DNA from: Parabacteroides sp. PF5-9
GTDB lineage: Bacteria > Bacteroidota > Bacteroidia > Bacteroidales > Tannerellaceae
Direction of reading: 5' to 3'
Assembly: GCF_029893105.1 (NCBI RefSeq)
Contig: NZ_JARXWG010000015.1
Span: forward strand, 1-64,000
DNA length: 64,000 nt
Positions 59,183 through 64,000 of the stretch are shown piece by piece. The notes beneath the pieces are model-generated. The model made no database searches and was not told the origin of the DNA. It was given only the letters and a program-made list of their open reading frames with translations. Position numbers and translations under genes: made by a program. Position 1 is the first letter of the stretch; each line of letters begins with the position of its first letter.

Positions 59183-60708
59183 TCAAAAGAAGAGCGATGA
59201 CTATATTTCAGTTAAAAAACGGTCAAGGAAAAATCCTCTTCGTCTGTCTATTTTTTGCTTGCTATATGCAGCTCTCGGGGCAAAGTATTTATGGTGATTT
59301 TCCGTATGTACAAAGTTTCTTATCTACTGCTCAACCAAGCGAATGTACAAAGCCAATACCCAATGCAGGAACAAACGCAGCCACATTTACATCCGATGGG
59401 TTGCGATTAACTCCCGCCACCCCAAACCAATTCGGCACCGTCTTTATCAACAACAAACAATTTAAATCCCAGAATGGGATCAAAATAGAATTTGAATATA
59501 TGTTTTATGGAGGAAGTGGAAATGGGGATGGAATGACCGTTTTCCTTTTTAATGCCGACAATTCTAATATCGGAGCTTCCGGCGCCGGATTAGGGTATGC
59601 GTATAACCGAACATTGGGCACGAATCACCCCAATAGGGCACCCGGACTTGCCGGCGCCTATTTGGGAATCGGTTTCGACACCTATGGTAATTTTAAAGGA
59701 AGAAGGTGGGAGGCGAAAGAGCGAAGAAACGGGATTGTGACTTCACAAAGCAATAGCGAAGTCACGCTGAGAGGAGCCAAAGGGGAGCCGTATCGATACA
59801 ATGGGGTGGTTGTTCCCGGGATGGAGGATCGATATACCGGTTATCCGACATTAATCTCTTCCGCTACATTTGGAGGAAAGACGTTCACCTTGCAAAACAA
59901 TGGCTCCTATTTGGAGACAACTAGGACTACCGGAGGTAATTTCTCCTTAGCCGGAACCCGAAAAGCATTTATCGAGATCTATCCTCATCCGGATAACGGT
60001 TTTTATATTACAGTAAAAATCAAGTGGACAGATATTACCACGACAACAGTTATCAACAATTATCATTACAAAGAGCAGACAACTTATGTCGAGAATGCGA
60101 TGCCCAGTAACCTCTCAGGTGGAGACAACAACTCTTCAACCACTCGGGGAGCCGACAAAATCGTGACTCTTAACACCACTGCTCCCGAATATTTAAAAAT
60201 CGGTTTTGCTGCCGCAACAGGTTCTGCAACAAATATTCACCTGATCAAACATGTAGTCATCACATTACCCAGTGCAGCAGAAGCCAACCCGGATTTCGCA
60301 ACAACGGACAATTACACGCCCGTATCTTTTTTTCCATTAGTCAATGATCTCGCCTACCAAGGGGTAATATCCAAAGATCAGGCTGGTAATACAAATTATA
60401 TCGATCCGACTTCTTTCCGTTTCATCTTAGCAGATGGCACGAAAATAGCAGCAAATAGTCATACCACTACAGCAGGAAAATGGGAATATAATCCCATAAC
60501 AGGGAGAATCACATTCATTCCAAATACGAACTTTTCAGGCGAAACAACAATCTACTATGATATAAAAGGAAAAGAAGGATTACCCTATACAGATGAAGCC
60601 TATCGTTCGCTTCCCGCTGCTATGACAGTGACAGTTAATAAGGTTTCCGGTCCACCGCCTTCTTCCTATATTCTTATAAACAAAATGATCTCGCCTGTTG
60701 TGAAATAA
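59179..60708 (+). CDS. secreted L-type lectin-like adhesin
   Basis: A 509-residue protein with a signal peptide (about residues 15-38, ending LSGQ). Residues about 45-290 look like a legume (L-type) lectin fold: GDGMTVFLFN, GAGLGYAYNR, GLAGAYLGIGFDTYGNFKG with the expected Asp/Asn/Gly near the metal site, and FIEIYPHPDNGFYITVKI. Residues about 385-495 resemble a CshA-type/Ig-like repeat (NYTPVSFFPLVNDLAY ... FRFILADGTKIA ... GKWEYNPITGRITFIPNTNFSG). This suits a glycan-binding surface adhesin. No T9SS sorting domain is evident at the C-terminus. Two start candidates exist; the one overlapping the upstream stop is chosen. Confidence 0.75.
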   Translation: MIKRRAMTIFQLKNGQGKILFVCLFFACYMQLSGQSIYGDFPYVQSFLSTAQPSECTKPIPNAGTNAATFTSDGLRLTPATPNQFGTVFINNKQFKSQNGIKIEFEYMFYGGSGNGDGMTVFLFNADNSNIGASGAGLGYAYNRTLGTNHPNRAPGLAGAYLGIGFDTYGNFKGRRWEAKERRNGIVTSQSNSEVTLRGAKGEPYRYNGVVVPGMEDRYTGYPTLISSATFGGKTFTLQNNGSYLETTRTTGGNFSLAGTRKAFIEIYPHPDNGFYITVKIKWTDITTTTVINNYHYKEQTTYVENAMPSNLSGGDNNSSTTRGADKIVTLNTTAPEYLKIGFAAATGSATNIHLIKHVVITLPSAAEANPDFATTDNYTPVSFFPLVNDLAYQGVISKDQAGNTNYIDPTSFRFILADGTKIAANSHTTTAGKWEYNPITGRITFIPNTNFSGETTIYYDIKGKEGLPYTDEAYRSLPAAMTVTVNKVSGPPPSSYILINKMISPVVK

Positions 60709-60714
60709 AAGATG

Positions 60715-60722
60715 TATCTTTG
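60715..60722 (+). promoter_or_regulatory. -7 element of the DUF1697 gene
   Basis: TATCTTTG lies 22 bases before the start codon, separating this gene from the lectin operon. Confidence 0.55.
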
Positions 60723-60744
60723 AAAAAGATAAGATCTATCTCAC

Positions 60745-61275
60745 ATGAATCGCTACATTGTATTTTTGAGAGGAATTAATGTTGGAGGAAATGCGACTAT
60801 CAGCATGGCTACATTGAAACATTTGTTGACGAATGAAGGATATAGTCAAGTCGACACATATCTGAACAGTGGAAATGTGATCCTTGAAACAAAAAAAAGC
60901 AAAGAGGATACAGAAAAGCATCTCCAGCAACTTATCGAACAACAATGGGGATTAACTGTTGCAGTCTTCGTTAAATCAAAAGAGGATCTGGAATTTATTC
61001 TGGCCAATAATCCCTTCGACTCAGAGACAGAATCAGATAATTCCAAAAGGATGGTCGTAATGTTCCATGAAACAATTTCGTCCGGCAGAGGGATGGTCAT
61101 TCTCAAAGACGAAAAAGAAGATGCTGATTATTATCTTAAAGACAATCTGATTTATATTTATTATAAAGTAGGTGTCGGCCGGGCTAAAGTCACCAATCCG
61201 ACGATCAAACAGTTATTAAAACGGCCTTCTACCTCCCGCAATTGGAATACAATGACTAAAATAGTGGATAAATAA
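60745..61275 (+). CDS. DUF1697 domain protein
   Basis: A 176-residue soluble protein. YIVFLRGINVGGNATISMATLKHLLTNEGYSQVDTYLNSGNVIL at the N-terminus and the ending SRNWNTMTKIV are the DUF1697 signature. The family is widespread and has no known biochemical function. Single gene with its own promoter. Confidence 0.85.
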   Translation: MNRYIVFLRGINVGGNATISMATLKHLLTNEGYSQVDTYLNSGNVILETKKSKEDTEKHLQQLIEQQWGLTVAVFVKSKEDLEFILANNPFDSETESDNSKRMVVMFHETISSGRGMVILKDEKEDADYYLKDNLIYIYYKVGVGRAKVTNPTIKQLLKRPSTSRNWNTMTKIVDK

Positions 61276-61404
61276 GGTCACTTAAATGTTTACCCTGTTT
61301 GGTGACACTGACCCCACAGCCGCTTTCTGTGGACTTATGGCAATCCGATCCTATTGACAATATACCATCAAATATGATTTTTTCATGACAAAAATAGAGT
61401 TTTA

Positions 61405-61815
61405 TGCCGTTTTTACTAACTTGCACTTTGGCTTTTTTCAGGCAAACAGAGGGCAATTTTAAGCATTTTCGGTAAAAATCGGGATGTGCTTAATAACTTA
61501 TGCTGATCGTTTGGGGAATTTATCTGAATGACAGCAACAAGTTATGCAGATGACCTTGGAGAAACATCCAAATGATTTTAAAAATCATCTGGATAAATTT
61601 CAAAGAGAGTCGGAAACAGTTCAAAAAACGGGTTCAAAACCAGTCGTTTTTCTCCAGAATAGCCATTTTTTCATCCTGTAAAAATAGACAATACAGTATG
61701 ATTTTCAATTTATCTCTTGAAAATAAACCTCAAATCCACGCCTTTTTTCCGAACACTCTTGTGGTATGTATCAAATAAACGAATCTCGTGAGGATAAAAT
61801 AACAAAGTGTCAATT
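61405..61815 (+). repeat. diverged non-coding repeat, copy 2
   Basis: This stretch is colinear with 7985-8418 and in the same direction. The best-kept part (about 61516-61680) shares ACAGCAACAAGTTATGCAG, TTTTAAAAATCATCT-like, CAAAAACAGT/CGGAAACAGT, TCCAGAATAGC and CATTTTTTCAT. The right end keeps AAAGTGTCAATT but not the left arm of the hairpin seen in copy 1. A shorter internal echo, ATTTTTTCAT followed by AAAAATAGA, occurs at both 61377 and 61667. Confidence 0.7.
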
Positions 61816-61862
61816 TGATTATCCGGCTTAAGGATTACGCCTTTCAGTCAATATAAAAATGT

Positions 61863-61870
61863 TACTTTTG
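61863..61870 (+). promoter_or_regulatory. -7 element of the ClbS/DfsB gene
   Basis: TACTTTTG lies 28 bases before the start codon. Confidence 0.55.
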
Positions 61871-61898
61871 TTATTCAAACACTAAGAAAAAACGGATT

Positions 61899-62396
61899 AT
61901 GGCAAGACCAACCAATAAACACGACTTGATCGTACTGGCAAACAGTCAATTTGAGAAATTATGGAAACTGATCGATTCCATGTCGGAGGAAAAACGACTG
62001 GCCACGTTTTCATTTGAAGATAGAGACAGAAACCTGCGCGACGTATTGGTACATCTGTATGAATGGCACCAATTGTTACTGCATTGGCTCCCAGCTAACC
62101 TGGCAGGAAAAGCGGTCAATTTTCTGCCTACGCCCTATAACTGGAAAACCTATCCCCAAATGAATGTTGAGATTTGGAAGAAACATCAAACAACCTCTTT
62201 AAAAGAAGCCGTTGCACTATTGAAAGAGACACATATTGAAATAATAAAACTCATCGAGCCACTTACCGATGACGAATTATTCACAAAAAAATACTTCCCG
62301 TGGACAGGAACCACTAATTTGGGGAGTTATTGTATCTCCGCCACTTCGAGCCATTACGATTGGGCGATGAAAAAACTGAAACAACATCTGAAATAG
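61899..62396 (+). CDS. ClbS/DfsB family four-helix-bundle protein
   Basis: A 165-residue soluble protein of the DinB-like four-helix superfamily. MARPTNKHDLIVLANSQFEKLWKLID, RNLRDVLVHLYEWHQLLLHW and GSYCISATSSHYDWAMKKLKQH are family-typical. ClbS protects colibactin producers by acting on the toxin's cyclopropane; most relatives, such as this one, have no known substrate. No colibactin genes are present. It converges with lrgB with a four-base gap and no clear terminator. Confidence 0.82.
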   Translation: MARPTNKHDLIVLANSQFEKLWKLIDSMSEEKRLATFSFEDRDRNLRDVLVHLYEWHQLLLHWLPANLAGKAVNFLPTPYNWKTYPQMNVEIWKKHQTTSLKEAVALLKETHIEIIKLIEPLTDDELFTKKYFPWTGTTNLGSYCISATSSHYDWAMKKLKQHLK

Positions 62397-62400
62397 GAAT

Positions 62401-63096
62401 TTACAAAAAGCCCATTAACCGCAAAATAGTAGGAGTAAGCAATGCTGTCAATATGCCGTTCAAGGTTAGCCCCAACCCGGCATAAGCGCCATATTTATGA
62501 CTGATCTCCATCGCCGTAGAAGCTCCTAAGGCATGAGCAGCAGTCCCCATAGATAGTCCTTGTGAAATGGGTTGATTGATTTTCAGCAGTTTCATAACCT
62601 TAAACCCCATAATGCCTCCAAACAATCCGACACAGACCACAACAGCTGTCGTGAGTGGGGGAATGCCTCCTATTGCTTGAGAGACTTCCATAGCAATAGG
62701 TGTGGTCACCGACTTCGGAGCCAAAGATAAAACAACCTCCTTACTCGCTCCCAATAAATGAGCAATAAGTACGACTGAAACCGTACCGACAACACATCCG
62801 GCAAGTTGAGACAAAAGGATAGGTACAAACTGTTTTTTTATTTGTCGAAGTTGAAGGTATAATGGCACACCAAGTGCGACAACAGCAGGTTTCAACCAGA
62901 ACTCGATCAGATCACCTCCACTTTTGTATGTTTCGTAACTAATACCCGTCATTTTGAGGAATACAATTAATACGGCAATTGTCAGTAAAATCGGATTAAG
63001 CAACACATACCCGGTTTTCTTCTGTATCAGTTTGGCCACAAAGAATACGCCAAATGTGATAAATAATAGGAAGTATTTATTTTCGAGATAGTCCAT
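62401..63096 (-). CDS. lrgB: LrgB-family membrane protein
   Basis: A 231-residue inner-membrane protein with about seven helices. LAPKSVTTPIAMEVSQAIGGIPPLTTAVVVCVGLFGGIMG and GLSMGTAAHALGASTAMEISHKYGAYAGLGLTLNGI are the LrgB/CidB signatures. LrgAB acts with holin-like LrgA in cell-lysis control and, in some bacteria, pyruvate uptake. Its first 20 bases overlap the end of lrgA. Confidence 0.88.
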   Translation of the reverse strand: MDYLENKYFLLFITFGVFFVAKLIQKKTGYVLLNPILLTIAVLIVFLKMTGISYETYKSGGDLIEFWLKPAVVALGVPLYLQLRQIKKQFVPILLSQLAGCVVGTVSVVLIAHLLGASKEVVLSLAPKSVTTPIAMEVSQAIGGIPPLTTAVVVCVGLFGGIMGFKVMKLLKINQPISQGLSMGTAAHALGASTAMEISHKYGAYAGLGLTLNGILTALLTPTILRLMGFL

Positions 63097-63439
63097 TTTT
63101 CTTACTCATTTTTCGGGTCACCTGATGCACCCATCCGGTGACAAACAGGACAAGTATTGTGCTGACTATCGTCGCAACAGCAATAGGTATGATCTCTGCA
63201 GCTATCAGATCGAAATACAACATCAGTGCGATACCGGGAGGGATAAAAAAGAAACTCAGATTTGCCGACAAGAAATCGGCCAGACCTTGAACCCATTGCA
63301 GTTTGATCCAACCTAATTCAAGAAAAAGGGTAAGCAGTAACATTCCTATGATACTGGAAGGCAGTTTGATTCCAGTAAGATAAACAATCCATTCACCCAA
63401 TGCCAAACAGCCAAATAAGATGGCGCATTGTCGTATCAT
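63077..63439 (-). CDS. lrgA: CidA/LrgA-family holin-like membrane protein
   Basis: A 120-residue protein with four membrane helices. LPSSIIGMLLLTLFLELGWIKLQWVQGLADFLSANLSFFFIPPGIALM is the LrgA/CidA core. It is the upstream partner of lrgB and overlaps it by 20 bases. Confidence 0.88.
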   Translation of the reverse strand: MIRQCAILFGCLALGEWIVYLTGIKLPSSIIGMLLLTLFLELGWIKLQWVQGLADFLSANLSFFFIPPGIALMLYFDLIAAEIIPIAVATIVSTILVLFVTGWVHQVTRKMSKKNGLSRK

Positions 63440-63463
63440 GCTAATAGACCTTTAAAAACCATG

Positions 63464-63471
63464 CAAACTTA
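63464..63471 (-). promoter_or_regulatory. -7 element of the lrgAB operon
   Basis: The minus strand reads TAAGTTTG, 24 bases before the lrgA start codon. The same octamer occurs in the opposite direction at 63526-63533. Confidence 0.5.
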
Positions 63472-63525
63472 GATAAAAATATGCTATTTATAAGCCAGTC
63501 GCATAAAAGAATAGTCTTTTTTGTC

Positions 63526-63533
63526 TAAGTTTG
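63526..63533 (+). promoter_or_regulatory. -7 element of the DUF2200 gene
   Basis: TAAGTTTG lies 38 bases before the start codon. Confidence 0.5.
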
Positions 63534-63571
63534 GCAATAGTTCCTTTAATATGTAATAATCTTACTACAAA

Positions 63572-63922
63572 ATGAATAAACCGAAAATTTTCACCTATCC
63601 TTTTGCAAGTATCTATCCGTTGTATATACAGAAAGTAGAGAAAAAAGGGCGTACAAAAACAGAAGTAGACACGGTTATTTTCTGGATGACAGGTTATAAC
63701 GAACAAACACTGCAGCAACAAATCGATAACAACACCGATTTGGAAACTTTTTTTGCCCAGGCTCCTCGAATGAATCCGAATATTTCAAAAATCACCGGTG
63801 TTATTTGTGGCCATCGGGTAGAAGAGATCAAGGACACACTCATGCAAAAAATCCGCTATTTAGATAAGTTGATTGACGAACTGGCTAAAGGTAAAGCCAT
63901 TGAGAAAATATTAAGGGAGTAA
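63572..63922 (+). CDS. DUF2200 family protein
   Basis: A 116-residue soluble protein. IFTYPFASIYPLYIQKVEKKGRTKTEVDTVIFWMTGY and PRMNPNISKITGVICGHRVEEIKDTLMQKIRYLDKLIDELAKGK match the family along its whole length. Many homologs are annotated only as DUF2200; the function is not known. Confidence 0.85.
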   Translation: MNKPKIFTYPFASIYPLYIQKVEKKGRTKTEVDTVIFWMTGYNEQTLQQQIDNNTDLETFFAQAPRMNPNISKITGVICGHRVEEIKDTLMQKIRYLDKLIDELAKGKAIEKILRE

Positions 63923-63956
63923 AATCAACATCTATTTCCGGCTTTATCCGATAGGT

Positions 63957-63984
63957 ATAAAAACAGCATACCGACTGTTTTTAT
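63957..63984 (+). terminator. possible terminator after the DUF2200 gene
   Basis: AAAAACAG and CTGTTTTT pair around CATACCGA. The stem is AT-rich and short. Confidence 0.35.
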
Positions 63985-64000
63985 GCTGCATCCTGTCCAC

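Larger units (their letters stand above)
61276..61898. other. gene-poor region with non-coding repeat copy 2
   Basis: These 623 bases hold no believable gene. A CCACAG/CTGTGG hairpin lies at 61315-61333. The repeat shared with 7985-8418 occupies 61405-61815. The ClbS/DfsB promoter element follows at 61863-61870. A minus-strand open frame at 61256-61456 lacks protein character. Confidence 0.6.

Noticed and set aside
45166-60708. Type IX secretion sorting domains on the exported proteins of this window
   Set aside because: I checked the C-termini of the DUF5916, esterase, HEXXH and lectin proteins; none has a recognisable T9SS C-terminal domain.
61256-61456. 66-codon minus-strand open frame
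   Set aside because: It overlaps the end of the DUF1697 gene and repeat copy 2, with no protein character.

Overview
The window looks like chromosomal DNA of a Bacteroidales bacterium, most likely Parabacteroides/Tannerellaceae-like; genus is inferred, not proven. Support comes from the TAnnTTTG promoter elements in front of many genes, weak Shine-Dalgarno sequences, a PorQ (type IX secretion) gene, serine palmitoyltransferase, a TonB-dependent receptor, an ExbB-4TM-ExbD-ExbD operon, DUF4783/DUF5916/DUF4421/DUF5053 proteins and an archaeal/eukaryotic-type ProRS. No phage, plasmid, rRNA, CRISPR array or intact insertion sequence is visible. One tRNA (Ser-GGA) is present.

Layout. 1-6.8 kb: HerA-like ATPase, Tat-exported Gfo/Idh/MocA oxidoreductase, and a TonB-dependent receptor with a small exported partner. 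6.9-8.7 kb: a gene-poor patch with a DUF5053 protein, a small gene broken by an in-frame stop, and a long non-coding repeat. 8.7-13 kb: ABM-like protein, FecCD-type permease and ATPase, TrmN6, and a lipid kinase divergent from serine palmitoyltransferase (13-14.3 kb). 14.4-22.5 kb: threonine aldolase, ECF sigma factor, GlsB, PurB, an RluB-type pseudouridine synthase with a very long disordered N-terminus, AsnS, Lrp/AsnC and GNAT. 22.5-27.6 kb (minus strand): the energy-transduction set ExbB/ExbD/TonB with tRNA-Ser, TatD and a polyprenyl synthase. 27.9-32.5 kb: porQ-cmk-ispH and proS. 32.6-39.5 kb: a TetR-controlled tripartite ABC-2 exporter. 39.5-42.5 kb: GntP transporter, RidA and a D-threonine aldolase/D-serine dehydratase-type enzyme. 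42.6-50.8 kb: MaoC, DUF4421, DUF5916, esterase, RlmH, DUF4783 and NadC. 50.8-55.1 kb: a large HEXXH protein ending in a probable beta-barrel, and NfeD. 55.3-61.3 kb: a second ECF sigma factor, a decayed metallo-hydrolase, two tandem HTH regulators divergent from a two-gene secreted lectin operon, and DUF1697. 61.3-64 kb: second copy of the non-coding repeat, ClbS/DfsB, LrgAB and DUF2200.

How genes work together. ExbB/ExbD/TonB can energise the TonB-dependent receptor. TolC, the lipoprotein adaptor, two ATPases and two permeases form one efflux machine, with a palindromic operator in front of its TetR gene. GntP, RidA and the D-TA enzyme form a plausible D-hydroxy-amino-acid uptake and deamination unit. 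Serine palmitoyltransferase beside a lipid kinase points to sphingolipid metabolism.

The least explained structures are a dispersed family of about 120-bp elements built from 18-bp near-palindromes (three copies, at 99, 30662 and 44174), a roughly 400-bp diverged non-coding repeat (7985 and 61405), and the HTH-pair/lectin locus at 56.3-60.7 kb.
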